Below, in pieces: positions 41,151-52,559 of a DNA stretch of 64,000 bases. Under the pieces are notes generated by a model. It searched no databases and had not been told where the DNA came from. It was given only the letters and a program-made list of their open reading frames with translations. The stretch covers positions 64,752,370-64,816,369 of the forward strand of contig CM043952.1 of the NCBI GenBank assembly GCA_014529385.2, written 5' to 3'. The position numbers and the translations under genes were made by a program. Each line of letters starts with the position of its first letter. Position 1 is the stretch's first letter. The stretch comes from Adiantum capillus-veneris (lineage: Eukaryota > Streptophyta > Polypodiopsida > Polypodiales > Pteridaceae).

Positions 41151-41713
41151 CCTTGTTGGTTTTAGCTATGGCCTTGTAGTGGAGAAGCATGTCAATGGCA
41201 TCATCCCCGTGTGGCCTCGCTTGTTTTTTCGATCTTTTCGAATCCGTAAAGTTTATTAATGGGAACTCTTCATCTTTTAAATGCATAGAGTTTTCAATTT
41301 GGTTGCCTACCTCTATTTTTGCAGTGTGGCTTTTTGTTAACCGAATCAAATGGTGCGCACATGCGTTGTCAGCTCCTAAGGTTTTTCCACTTCCACTCAA
41401 TCCGGATGAAGCCGCTGGAGCTCTATTGCGCACATGAGCACAAAAAAGGAACGAAAACAGCGACTTTCTTGCGCCAACGAGCTAGGCTTCTGTGGCGATG
41501 CCGCTCGCTTAGTGGCGGAGACAAAGAGAGCCCCGAAAACTGTGCAACCGCAGCGTCCAACTGTGTGCGTTGCCCGACTTCAACGAGAAAACCGTGGCGG
41601 CAAGAATCTGATTGCCACGTCACGGTTTTTAGCCGCTGCGGCCTACTACATCATTCATGTGCGAACCGCTTCATGGATGAACTTATCCCATGTAAGAGGT
41701 TTTGGGGGTGTGT

Positions 41714-41745
<32 letters not shown>

Positions 41746-42258
41746 GGAGGGAGGGCATTGGCACGTACCGGAGGCAGAAAGGCAAAGGGGCGAGATTGAG
41801 AGCATATTTTTTGGGCGGCCTTGCACGCCATTCCTTTTGCATGCCATGCAGGAATGCACAGCTTTTGAAGCAAATAAAGCTCTCTTTTGGCTTTTGAAAT
41901 CTGGTTTCTGCACTCTCTCTCAATCTGAAGGACACTCTTTCTCGTTAAACGCAGCCATTCCAACAAACTCTTGCAAGCTGCAGGTACTGACAAGTTATAA
42001 AGAAAAGAGAGTACGCACGACTGGTAGGCTGTTGTAGCTCCTCAGGCGGAAATGCGTGGCTCGTGACGAGTCGTGAGTGACTGGGTTAAAAATTTAAATC
42101 CAGCAGAGAGGGCCTGCACATCCTCAGCTTTATTTGCCGCTGGAGCCTGGGTGTTGGGCATGCGATCAAAGATCCCTCGTGAAAGGCAGGTCACAGGTGC
42201 CTCCATCGTCGATCGGTGTACACTAATCTCGGGATGCCTGTGCCTACGATCCATGGGA
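41151..42258. other. No recognised gene
   Basis: Frames on both strands are short and overlap a (GA)n tract at 41727-41746 that creates artificial Arg/Glu and Ser/Leu repeats. No domain is seen. Confidence 0.45.
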
Positions 42259-42372
42259 CCTCTAATTTGTGGAAATTCCCAAAATACCCCTCAAATTTCA
42301 AAAATTCCCAAAATTTTGTCATAAATTCCCAAAATGCCCTTCAAATTTCCCAAAATTCCCAAAATACCCCTG
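42259..42372. repeat. AAATTCCCAAAATACCCCT short tandem array
   Basis: About four imperfect copies of TTCCCAAAATACCCCTCAAA. The same word is found in reverse at 53917-54002 and forward at 55720-55776, so it belongs to a dispersed repeat. Confidence 0.85.
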
Positions 42373-43019
42373 GTTGTGAGATTAAATATCTCCAAAGCTA
42401 AAAGAATTTGTAGCTTTTCATAAGAAGAACTAGAGTGCTTCGTTAGCTGTGTTCGACATAAAAAAGAAAAAAAAATCGACAAGTTCTATTATTTGATGCT
42501 ATTAATTATGTTTAAGATATTTATAATGGGAGGGGAGGAAGGGAGGGAGAGAGAGAGTTTCTCATAAAATCGATCATAATGTTTGAAGGTGTACCTCGCA
42601 AAAATCCACAAGAAGAATTAGAGTTCTATCAAGCTCAATGTTCGTAATCATACAAGACATCAATGCTATTGATTGTTTGTTGTTCCATTTCATATTTCAA
42701 ATAAAAAGAAAACATGCAATTCTCCTTGCATGGGGGAGTTTGCACAATGCTCCCCATTTTTTATAATAGTGTGCAAATTTGAGTGTGTTAGTTTCACTGC
42801 GTTCATAGAGATCAATAGTAGAATGCGGAAGTTGTTCCTCACCGCTCACTCAAATATCTCGTGTTTGTAAATGTGCAAGAGTTGGGTTCAAGCTTCTTTA
42901 TGCGTTGACTGCAATAAAACATAATAACATTAGAAAGGTATGAAAACTAAGTGCACAAGTTGTGAGTATTTGTACCAATCCAAGTATATTCCTATTTCAT
43001 TACAAAGATTTATCGTTTT
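42373..43019. other. No recognised gene
   Basis: An AT-rich spacer with a short (GA)-rich tract at 42529-42556. No feature is supported. Confidence 0.45.
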
Positions 43020-43660
43020 TCATAACGACTGGAATCTACGCAATTATTAATGTTATCGTAATTTCTTGTTGTCTGGTGTTGAGTCCAACAATAGTCTTTT
43101 GCAGTAACTTGTTCACTACATAATCAAATTTAAAAACCAGCCAATGATGCGTCGAGGTAGAGAGCTCCTGATTATGCAAAGTATCACATGCCTTTGAGAT
43201 GCAAGCGTAGGTGATTACATCTCTTGATGTTTGATGCATCTCGCACAATTAGTGCATTCAAAGAGGCGACATTCCACATAGGAAGCTGCTCAAGCACTTC
43301 TTGTGTTTTCTCAAGCGTATCACATTTGGCAGGGACGTATCGACAAAGACATTGCCAAGCACGCCTTTGACTAACAATAGCAGCTCAATTTTTTGTGTCT
43401 ATATCAGCATCTTGCGCAGAGCCACATGCCTTCAGGATGTATGGTAAGTGATTGCATCTGGAGAGAGGCCCTCGTTTTGCACATCTTCTGAAAACAGACT
43501 AGAGATTTCTCCTCTGGGGAAAATCATGCAATCAATGCATTCCAAGAGCCCACACTCTGGAAAGGAAGCTAGAAAAATCCAGAGCTCTCTAGCCATGCTC
43601 TTGTGGTCCGTATCTTGCGACCAATGTATCCCAAGAGTCCACACTTCATATCTTCGGGTT
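43020..43660 (-). pseudogene. PPR protein fragment
   Basis: Minus-strand frames carry pentatricopeptide repeat wording: QNEGLSPDAITYH (about 43480-43440), a broken LEKTQEVLEQLPMWNVASLNALIV trace (43330-43250) and SRDVITYACISKACD (about 43230-43180). This is the P2-L2-S2 alternation of plant organelle RNA-editing PPR proteins. Many stops and frame changes make it a pseudogene. Intact relatives bind single-stranded RNA in mitochondria or plastids. Confidence 0.72.
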
Positions 43661-44940
43661 CGAGCTTAGCAAAGCAGAGGACAGTGAGCACGATTGTGCA
43701 GCTTTTGGCGTCATGCGAGAGCGCGTAGAGGTTGAGGTCGCCCCGTCAAGGGCTGGACTCCCGTCGCCCTGCGTGGGCTGATATACGCTACTAGCTGACC
43801 CAATATGGGGGCTGTGAGCATGTTACTGCACGTTTGTTTTGAGGAGAAAATTACACTCTACAAAGCTCTAGTCTCTTCATAGTGTTTGCGCTAATCTGCA
43901 ACGCCTACAATGGGCTATGGTTTAGGTCACTTTCTTTGGGGATTGAGCAAATTTTGCATCGAAGAAATGCACAAGCAGCTGGTTATTATAGGTTTCAAAA
44001 AGTAGGATCTTTGCATTTGGGCTGCAAGCCGTTATTTCCATTTGCTATGAGTTTTTATGTCCGCATCCAGACTGTGGTTTTGGTCTCTATTTGGTCAAGT
44101 AACATCGCTCTACAATTCTGGTCATTCGCAGGGGTTCGAGAGCCAGGTTGAGGGAGGCAAGGAGTGCTCTCTCACCCCCTTTTGCATTGAGGAATTATCG
44201 CCTAGTGGGATAAGAGATTTCTCCGCTAGCCGGAGGTTTTTGCTGGCTTCTTTTGTTGATGTATAGTTGCGCAGCCGGGCTGAATATTGCGAGTTTATGC
44301 AAGTTGGATTTTGAGCAGTCGTACTCTCCAACAGAAATTGTGCGAGCGACTTCTAAGGGCTATGTTTGTGAAGCCGCCTGGTGTCCGTAGAGCCAAAGTG
44401 TGCTATGCTTTTCTTGAGAATCTTGCTGGTCTTTTTGTTTGGGTCTCCGACCCCTAGTTTTGTATGCTAGTTGGGGATAACATTGTATGAGCTTGCGAGC
44501 CCCTGCTTGCATTTCATTTTGGTTGCAGACCCCATGTAGGCTCTACGAGCTGAGGTGAGTAGACCCTCTCTCGATTTCTATCATTTTGTATCAGCTTTGC
44601 TGGTGTCTTCGGCCACTATAGACCCGGCCATAACTTTGCTCTCGGGCTCGAGTGGAGTCCCGTGTCCATTGTCTTGAGTTCCTTGTGTGGTGTATGCTCG
44701 AGGGCTCTAACACTTAGGACCAGACTTTAAAAATCTTTTGATGCATGTGAGAGTCGATGCACGCACTACAAAAGGCATGGATCGTGGCTTCGCATCAGCT
44801 GAGAATAGTGTAGAGCTCGTTTGCCCCGCCGATGTTCGGCACATCCCACTACAACTAGCTAGAGCTTGCTGGCCCTATCACTATTAGTCATATCCCGCAA
44901 TCAATGCCCTAGAAGAGAACATTTTGGACATCAAGGCAAT
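43661..44940. other. No recognised gene
   Basis: About 1.3 kb between PPR fragments. Short frames on both strands; the words GAGCCCCTGCTTGC and CCCCTAGTTTTG do not form a repeat. Near 44820-45190 repeated CTCGTTTGCC/GATGTTCGGCACATCCC words recall the adjacent PPR DNA, so part may be very decayed PPR. Confidence 0.35.
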
Positions 44941-45390
44941 GAGACATTCTTTCAAGACAAAAGCATAGGTGATCGATTGCATCTGGATGGATCTCATCGC
45001 TTCACATCAGCTGAAAACAGCCCATCTTAGCATCTAATAAATTGCCATATTCCTTCAAGATGCAAGCATAGGTGATTGCATCTACATAGATACGCTTGCT
45101 TTATACAGAGATATGTGATTGCTTTGCATCAGTTGAAAATAGACTAGAGCTTCCTTGCCTTGCTGATGTTCGACATATCCCGCAGTTAGTGCGTTTAAAG
45201 AGGCGGCATTCCGTACAAGAAGCTCCTCCACCTCTTTTTGTGCCTTTGAAGAACACCACTTCTTTCATGTTACGCTCATCTTCAGTTGAAAGCAAGAGCG
45301 CCAAAAATCCACTCACGAAGCTTAGGAAGAACCAATATTTGCTACACAAATACAGACACCTACTTGGAAGATCATAATGAGGAGTCAAAA
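44941..45390 (-). pseudogene. PPR protein fragment
   Basis: Minus-strand wording includes VDAITYACILKEYGNLLDA (about 45095-45035), ALVYFQLMQ (about 45150-45120) and, in another frame, GMPPL-NAL-AGY (about 45220-45180). Several stops. It matches the same PPR family as 43020-43660 and 45590-46340. Confidence 0.68.
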
Positions 45391-45484
45391 CTTTTATTTC
45401 CTATCCAAACTAGAAGCAGGTGCTCAAAAGAAGGATTTGCACCAAGTCAAAAGTGAGTGGACAACACATATTTAGGATCATGCT

Positions 45485-45590
45485 GTTGAGTGTGTATGTT
45501 GGTTGATATGTATGCGAGGTGTGGTGCCAAGAAATATCCATAGAGAGGCAAAAAATACACTAACAACTTTAGGGAAGAAGCAATACTTGC
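45485..45590 (+). pseudogene. PPR scrap on the plus strand
   Basis: LVDMYARCGAKKYP (about 45495-45535) is the strongly conserved start of a PPR motif, but it lies on the strand opposite to its neighbours. It is repeated as LVDMYANFGAKKH at 46382-46420 and 46485-46520. Confidence 0.6.
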
Positions 45591-46345
45591 AACACAAATT
45601 GAGCATAGGTGATTGCATCTGGAGAGAGGACCTCACTTTGCATCTGCTGAAAACAGCTTACAACTTTCTCCTATGGGAAAAATCGTACAGCAGTGCATTC
45701 CAAGAGTCCACACTCTAGACAAGAAGCTCCGCAAGCACTTGCATAGAGCAACATGCCTTCAAGATGTAAGCATAGCCTTAAGACAAAAGGATGGTGGCTG
45801 CATTTGAACGGACATACTTGCCCTTGTTGTGCACATCCCACAATCAATGCATTGCAAGAGGCGACATTTTGGATAGAAAGCTGCTCAAGCACTTTTTCTG
45901 CTTTCTCAAGCGCATCACATCCAGCATACATATCGACCAAGACAGTGCCCACCGAGCGGATAGAGAGCCTTGTTTTGCATCTGTTTAAAACAGCCGAGGG
46001 CTTTTGCCCATCTCTGCGTGTCCCAAATTGGGACATGCCTTCAAGATGCAAGCATAGGTGATTGCATCTAGAGAGATGCACTCGCTTCATGCAGAGAGAT
46101 ATGCTCGCTTCACATCAGCTGAAAACAATCTAGAGCTTCCTTGGCCCGCTCATGTTTGGCACATCCCATAGTCAGTGCATTTAAAGAGGCAACATATTTG
46201 GCATACACACCGTCCCAGGAAAAGCCAAGCACATCTTTCATGTAGCGTTCATCTTCAATTGAAAGCAAGAGCGTCAACAATCCACTGACGAAGCTCAAGA
46301 AGATTGATTGTGTGTAGGCAACAGTGAGTTTACATCAGGAAGTCG
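45591..46345 (-). pseudogene. PPR protein fragments, best preserved of the array
   Basis: The clearest stretch is VGTVLVDMYAGCDALEKAEK, directly continued by VLEQLSIQNVASCNALIVGC (about 45960-45830), a complete L-S repeat pair. Further repeats give SPDAITYACIL-like DNA near 46060-46020 and ASLNALTMGCAKHERAKEAL (about 46195-46135). Frame changes and stops are frequent, and part of the array repeats the same motif set, so it may join several gene copies. Confidence 0.78.
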
Positions 46346-46364
46346 CATATTTAGGATCATACTA

Positions 46365-46570
46365 GTGAGTGTATATGTTGGTTGATATGTATGCGAATTT
46401 TGGTGCCAAGAAACATACATAGAGAGGCAGAAAATACACTAACAACTCTAGGGAAGAAGAAAACTCTAGAGTGTATATGTTGGTTGATATGTATGCGAAT
46501 TTTGGTGCCAAGAAACATCCATAGAGAGGCAGAAAATACACTAGCAACTCTAGGGAAGAAGAAAACTCGA
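46365..46570. repeat. ~104-bp tandem duplication of a PPR segment
   Basis: GTGTATATGTTGGTTGATAT starts near 46367 and again near 46471; both units run to AGGGAAGAAGAAAACTC with only a few differences. It encodes LVDMYANFGAKKH twice on the plus strand. Confidence 0.88.
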
Positions 46571-46700
46571 AACGCAAATCAAGCATAGGTGATCGCATCA
46601 AGAGAGAGGACCTTGCTTTGCATCTGCTGAAAACAACCTACAAATTTCTCTTGTGGGGCAAACCCTGCAATCAATGCATTCCAAGAGTCCACAATGCGGA
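46571..46700 (-). pseudogene. PPR fragment at the left side of the Gypsy-type insertion
   Basis: TGCATTCCAAGAGTCCACA matches the PPR DNA at 43535-43555 and 45695-45713. The sequence continues on the other side of the insertion at 52366, ACAAGAAGCTCC... matching 45719 onwards. Confidence 0.65.
46696..46700. repeat. Target site duplication, left copy (GCGGA)
   Basis: GCGGA precedes the LTR at 46701 and is repeated directly after the second LTR at 52366-52370. Confidence 0.93.
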
Positions 46701-46865
46701 TGTCAGGACACGGGTCCTACGGGCAAGGCCCTACCCTAAGGGGGGGTCACGGACCCCGGCCACGGGCCAGCTAGCAGTGTGGACAGGGGATCCTAGGGCT
46801 AAGATCCTATAAGTATGGGCGGTTGGGTGGAGGATCCAGGGTCTCTAGCTCCTGGGGTTCTTATA
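46701..46865 (+). mobile_element. 5' LTR (165 bp)
   Basis: Starts TGTCAGGACACGGG, contains CCTATAAGTATGGG as a possible TATA region (46806-46819) and ends GGTTCTTATA. The 3' end is TA, not the usual CA, in both LTRs. Confidence 0.92.
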
Positions 46866-46866
46866 T

Positions 46867-46878
46867 TGGTATCAGAGC
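46867..46878 (+). promoter_or_regulatory. Primer binding site (initiator-Met)
   Basis: TGGTATCAGAGC one base after the 5' LTR. Confidence 0.92.
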
Positions 46879-49800
46879 TCAGGGGAGGGGGGAGCTATGG
46901 AGGAGGAGAAAGGTCTCTTTAGGTCTCTCTCTCAGATTCGGTATGAGGCATGGCCTCTCTCTCGCTTGGGAGTCTTCTCTCTCTCCCTCGTTTTCAGCAA
47001 AAAGGCGTGCATGATATTGCAACTCTCTCGGCAAGATGTTCATGGCAAGCTGAAGTCATGGGCAGAAAACCTAAAGTGATGCAGCGTGGGCATGGTCCCT
47101 TGATTCGAAGCACGAAGTATTAGACAGTAGAGAAGACGAGGAGGGCCGTGGGAATGGCTGCCTACGCACAAGGAGCCACTGGCAGACCTGCAGGTAGGAG
47201 GCATGGGACAAGTCGCTTGGACATGCCATGTCATCCTCTACTTGGGGGCCCGCAAAACCGCCCAGCAACGCCAACCTTTGCCCACGGACGTCACCAACTC
47301 AGCGCCAAGTACCATCCACCATGGTAGACCTGCACGGAATCGAGGAGGAGGGTGCAAATTGACCAGTGCCGAATGATGAGGTCTGGGGCTCGACCTGATC
47401 GCAGCGGCCTGCTAGGCAATCCTCGTCATGGGACGAAGGCATGGGGAGCAATATGGCCAGTGGTTCGGGGTGATCTTCCTACGCAGCAGATAGAGAACTC
47501 CATCGCTGCAGACATGCATACTTTTTATAAAAAAAACAATTTTTTTTTAAGGTTTTTGCTTTGCAGGGAGGTTTCCCACAGGACCGTCGCATGCATCAAC
47601 ATGCATAAGCATGCAAGGGCCCCGCACTGGGCTCATAATCAGATGAACAATGCCCGCTCCTCACTCTCAAGTAGGCAATCGGATTTCAGCATGGAGAATT
47701 CCAAGGCAAAATTTTACCGGCCATGAAGGCTTGTTGTCTACAGTTCGACATTATGTAACGGCATGGCCTTGGTCTCGGCTCTCTTTGCGATGACAACAGC
47801 TTGCAGAATTCGACAACATGGTTCCACCGCTCGAAGAGGAAATTCTGCTCGGACATGGTTCCGCCGGCAATGTTAGATCCTACGGTTCAGGCAAGGCTTG
47901 TGCACTATTGGTACAGGCAAGGCCTGTGAATGTGATCCAATGCGTTTTCTAAAGTAATTGGCAATGACTGCATGCGAAGCGCAGGGTGAAACTCACGGTT
48001 ACTTTTCCTTTACCTGTCTCACGTATGACAACGTTGGACCTCGGTATGAATTACGACTGGCCAAAGTAGGCCAACATCATCACATGATTGCGACACACGG
48101 CTTTGAATACAAGACCAGAAACAAGGCAACCTCTTTCAATTTTGTTTTAATCAAGTTGATTACCCTCATGGTTTATGCAGGGCGGCAACGTTGCCTAGCA
48201 GTAATGGTCACTAAGCCTATGACTGCTATTGCCATTAGCAAGACTCCGTGCAAGGGTGCTCATGAGCACAGCCAGTGTAGTCCAATGTTGGGTTACTGCT
48301 TTCGTACTATTTGTAGTTTCCCCTCAGTAACACGTTCAATTTTTGAGTGGACAAGCTTGGTCGGCAGGAGTTGTTAATGCGGGCTGTCAATTGCTTATGA
48401 AGCATTTGACCTCGATGGAACATGCATCATCTCTATTGCATATATCTAACATACATCAAAGGAGACATGCATGGCCTCTCTCTGGACTTGAAAAAGGAAT
48501 CAAGTTCCTTGGCATGGACGACTCTTTGTCACAGTTTTTACACGCTAACGGAGGAGGCTTAACACACAGTACTGACAGAGGAACCTTGATTCCAACTCGT
48601 TCGATTCTTACGACGGCCACTTCATCGGTAGGTGTACTTCATAAGGTACGCAGTTGGTACTATTTATTGCACATGGCGTGATAACTATGGTATGCAATGG
48701 ACGTCTAAGATAATCGTGCAACTCATTCATCAACTCAAGTATGTACGAGATCAAGGTCGAGTCTCTTTAGTATTTATACATCTTGCATTGAGGCTGGCCA
48801 CGTTTGGCATATGCTACGAGCATACAAACTTGGGAAGGCTTTCGCAAACTGTTTACAGATTATTTCATTTCGTATACAACGGATGTATATGATACAAGAG
48901 GGCGTATACCCATATGCGACAAGTTTCTCTCGCACGGCAGATTTGGCTATGCGCCATCTTCACGCGAGCTTTCCCTTTGGAATCTCATGACAACTGGTTG
49001 CAGCAACAACTACCAGGTTAGCCAAGTTAAGTTCTTCTTATTTTTTCCAGGTTTACACTTTGCTTGGCAATGACTTTCATTGTGCACAGCAACGTGCTTT
49101 GGCAATTATCCATGAAGCAAGGCTTCTCCCTTGTGCCAAGGTATTACCCAATGACTTGGAGTCAAGGGCATTGGCACACAAGTTTGGGAAACTAGCAAAT
49201 TAGGGAATATTCGCTCACGCAATCCCTACCAGTTTAAACTATGCAAGGCCCTTATGGTAATGGCTCTCACATGTATGCATGGCATGCTAGCTAGGTGGAT
49301 TCCATTCTACTGCCGCCGAAAAAATGCTTCCGAGGTAGATCAAGATGTGATACCTCTCTCAATGAGCGAGTCATACCGGACACTTGTGGAATGCTTATAT
49401 GATAAGCTGCAAGTCAGGCATATGATGCGTAAGAGCACACAGCTTGGGTGCCCACTCTAAACCTTAAGGAAAGTTCCTCAGCCCAGCATGCTCTTCTTCT
49501 CTCTCTCTCGCTCTTTAAGGGAAAAATGAAAATCTTCTAAGAAGCTTTTGATACATGTTTTGCTAGTGAGTAAGTCTGAGCCAAGGTGCTCTAACTCTCA
49601 GCTAACACGTGGCTAAGATGCTACTCAAATTAGTCTTCATCGGTTCGTTGTGTGAACACTATTTTGCATAAGGGCTAAGAGCCGATGTTAGGATAAGGGT
49701 AAGACCCAACTATTGGCATTCTTTGGGTGATTGTTTTCAAGATATACCCACGGAAGTACACATCGACGTTAATGGACAAGCAAGAGTCTTGTCATTACGA

Positions 49801-52186
49801 AGGTTTAGGGTGTCATTTTTGCACTACATGTTTTCAATGCGCCACTCAAGTTGAGTTTTTGATAATCTTAAACTCACACCAGTTGCTCTCTACCACGGAG
49901 TATAGACGCAGCAATCATTTGTGATAGCATGGCTGTCCATAAGAGATCGGTAGTTCACTTGTGTGGGTCTCCTACTCTCTCTATAGCACTACGGAGTGTC
50001 TATGGACATACTGTTTTGGGGTAAGACCCGACAGGTGAGTGCTACATCACCCCATAGGCATTAAGGATCACAGTTCGATCTGCATTGAGGATCACAATTG
50101 ATCTCTCCCAGTTATACTTTCAAGGAAAGAATTCCGCAATCTACCACGCGGTAGCAGACAAACACAGTTTTCAAGTTGATTCCAATCAACCTACACGGTT
50201 AACTATGTTGGTTACCGTTAACTACTACTTGAGCAGTTTCTACGAAGGGTCTTACCAAGGGGTTTGACTACGTAGATTTTAACCAAAGGGGTTGGATTGT
50301 GAAGGCAACATCCACAGTTCCCAATGCAATACTGTTTGTTTGTTCAACTAGGAGATGCGCTCCTCTCCGTTTGCATACGAGTAAGTGAACATTATGTTCA
50401 AATCTCTAGGTACGCATCTATTGATTTGGTGTTATTCCATTTTTTGTATGCTTTGGTTGGTTTTCTTTTTCAAGACGTATAAGCACGCTTGAATGTTACA
50501 GAGCTATGCCAAGGGCATGTCGGCACAAAGTATTTTGGACCAAGGGTTCAATCTACCTTTCTGCCTTATGATGTTACGAACCTACTTGTAGGGTTTGATT
50601 TGGCACATGTTGTCACATGGGATACAACATGGTCTAGGAACTCAAGGAGTTCGGTTTAGCCAATGTAAAGCATGATAATGAGGGTCCCTCTCACTCTTGT
50701 CGCAGAGTGTTTGTAGTTACCTCCACACACAAGTACAACTCGTACTTGATGGATGTCACTTTTCCTGACATCCTTACTTGAGACATATTCCACATGTGGA
50801 GAATATGAGTCTCTGGGACTGACACTGGTGCCCAATTATTAATGATGTGTCGCGACGAAGTCCCTAGGTGCTGGTCGCATCCGTTCATTAGACCATTCGA
50901 AGCACACAGTATCAGGTACAATTTCAGTGGCCAAAAATTGTCGGGTACTAAGTACAGACTTGTTGTGATTACAAGTGCTGTGCAACCACCTTAACGGAGG
51001 GTTGTTTCTACATATAGCAAAGTATGCTACGTTCATGAGAAGGTCTCATGGTTGGTTCCTAGGTGTGACCGAGTTGTCACATTCTATTATGGTCCAACTT
51101 TTGTTGCAATATTTTCACGTAAGTATAGTGGAAAGTCTCGTCATGGAATTGCGGTTCGGATATGTTTGTGTTAAATGCATGCACACTAGGTGTTATGGGC
51201 CCTAGTGTTTAACACAAATTTATTTGGAGCGGCATGCAAATTCATGGACTTTATTGTTTCTGTAATTTTTTGCACTGTCAGTGCAGTTTCTCTTGCAGAT
51301 TTAGTATGAGTTTACACCCTGCCATACAAGGTGATGGCTAAGTATGGGTGTTTGTGATTGGATGCTTGAAACTCCAATCTGCTTTCAACCTAGTTGGTTG
51401 TCTCCATTCCATATCGAGTATATGGCTGGCTACTCAATGTTTGAGTCATGGTTTATCGTCAGTCATGGAAAACTGTCTGTAAGTGGTTGGGGGAAGTACC
51501 TCACCCTTACTGCTGTTATTCATCCCGCGTAGGATGGGCAGCTTACAAGCATTCTATTTAGTGCTAAAGGATATGCAAAGTGCATACGTTAGTAAACCAT
51601 GCTAAAGGCTATGCTAAGTGCATACATTAGCAAGAAGTGAAACAACTGGATCGGTTACCTTTCTGGTTTGGAGTTTGCTTCATACGATGAAAGGCATGTT
51701 ACGGCTAGTTTTAGTCTCTGCCTATTATTCTCAAGTTATCAACCTTAATCATCAGTTTGATGGGGTTGGCTACTGGCAAGAAACCATAGCAAGTCAAGGA
51801 CTTGGTTAGTGCTGATGAGTATGTCAGCATAGTACTTTCATGGAAAGATGAGCCGAGGTTATATTGCACATTCAAGTACCTTCAGAAAGTCTGAAACCTG
51901 GGTATGCATTTAGACACCTCTTAGTTAGGATAACTCATTTAACATACTCAAGTGAGTTTTAAATGGAGTCTTCACATTATGTTGGTTATGGGTCGGTTAA
52001 CCAAGAGGGTTGTACATGGACAAGAATGTGGAAAATCAAGATGTTATTCTTGATTTCATTGAACCTCCCAATGAATCGGGTTACGATTCAACAAACCGTT
52101 GGATCCATGAGGGATGCCACGGTGGAAAACATTAGTGTTCTTATGAAGATACCACCACTTCTGTTTTCGAGGACGAAAACTCTTCC
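46879..52186 (+). other. Internal region of the Gypsy-type element, mostly uninterpretable
   Basis: No frame exceeds 140 codons. The gag part (46895-47500) is rich in Arg, Gly and Pro without a capsid motif. I could not find a zinc knuckle, protease triad, RT YxDD block or RNase H. 50765-51085 shares sequence with 36175-36500. A possible integrase core trace is near 51510. The region may come from a highly diverged or recombined internal domain. Confidence 0.5.
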
Positions 52187-52198
52187 AAAGGGGGGAGT
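52187..52198 (+). promoter_or_regulatory. Polypurine tract
   Basis: AAAGGGGGGAG just upstream of the 3' LTR start at 52201. Confidence 0.88.
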
Positions 52199-52200
52199 AA

Positions 52201-52365
52201 TGTCAGAACACGGGTCCTACGGGCAGGGCCCTACCCTAAGGGGGGGTCACGGACCCCGGCCAGGGGCCAGCTAGCAGTGTGGACAGGGGATCCTAGGGCT
52301 AAGAGCCTATAAGTATGGGCGGTTGGGTGGAGGATCCAAGGTCTCTAGCTCCTGGGGTTCTTATA
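52201..52365 (+). mobile_element. 3' LTR (165 bp)
   Basis: Partner of 46701-46865; starts TGTCAGAACACGGG and ends GGTTCTTATA, followed by the target duplication GCGGA at 52366-52370. Confidence 0.92.
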
Positions 52366-52480
52366 GCGGACAAGAAGCTCCTCAAGCACTTGCGTAGAGC
52401 CACATGCCTTCAAAATGTAAGCATAGCCTTCAGGACGAAAGGATGGGTGGTTAAATTTGGACAGATAAACTTTCTCTTAG
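52366..52480 (-). pseudogene. PPR fragment to the right of the insertion
   Basis: ACAAGAAGCTCCTCAAGCAC and CTTCAAAATGTAAGCATAGC match 45719-45780, so this is the continuation of the PPR DNA interrupted at 46700. Confidence 0.65.
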
Positions 52481-52559
52481 CCGTTGGTTGAATGGGAGTT
52501 GGGTCAATGGTTTCTAGTGTTGTCAGAGCATTTTTTATAAGCTGCCTACTTGAAATGCA

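Larger units (their letters stand above)
46701..52365 (+). mobile_element. Complete but coding-defective LTR element (5665 bp), Gypsy type
   Basis: LTRs of 165 bp (46701-46865, 52201-52365), GCGGA target duplications, a tRNA-Met primer site and a polypurine tract define it. The LTRs differ at about five positions (roughly 3%). Internal coding is poor: a possible integrase trace (LTAVIHPA-stop-DGQLTS, around 51505-51550, comparable with YHPQTDGQ) and a closing SRTKTLPKGG/FEDENSSKGG phrase typical of the Gypsy 3' end are all I can place. It was inserted into a PPR pseudogene. Confidence 0.88.

Noticed and set aside
41319-41897. A 192-codon plus-strand frame as a gene
   Set aside because: It overlaps equally long frames in other phases and on the other strand, includes a GA-repeat-derived Arg/Glu run, and shows no domain.
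47958-48377. A 139-codon frame inside the Gypsy-type element as a host gene
   Set aside because: It lies between the LTRs of a defined element, has no recognised domain, and similar-sized frames occur by chance around it.
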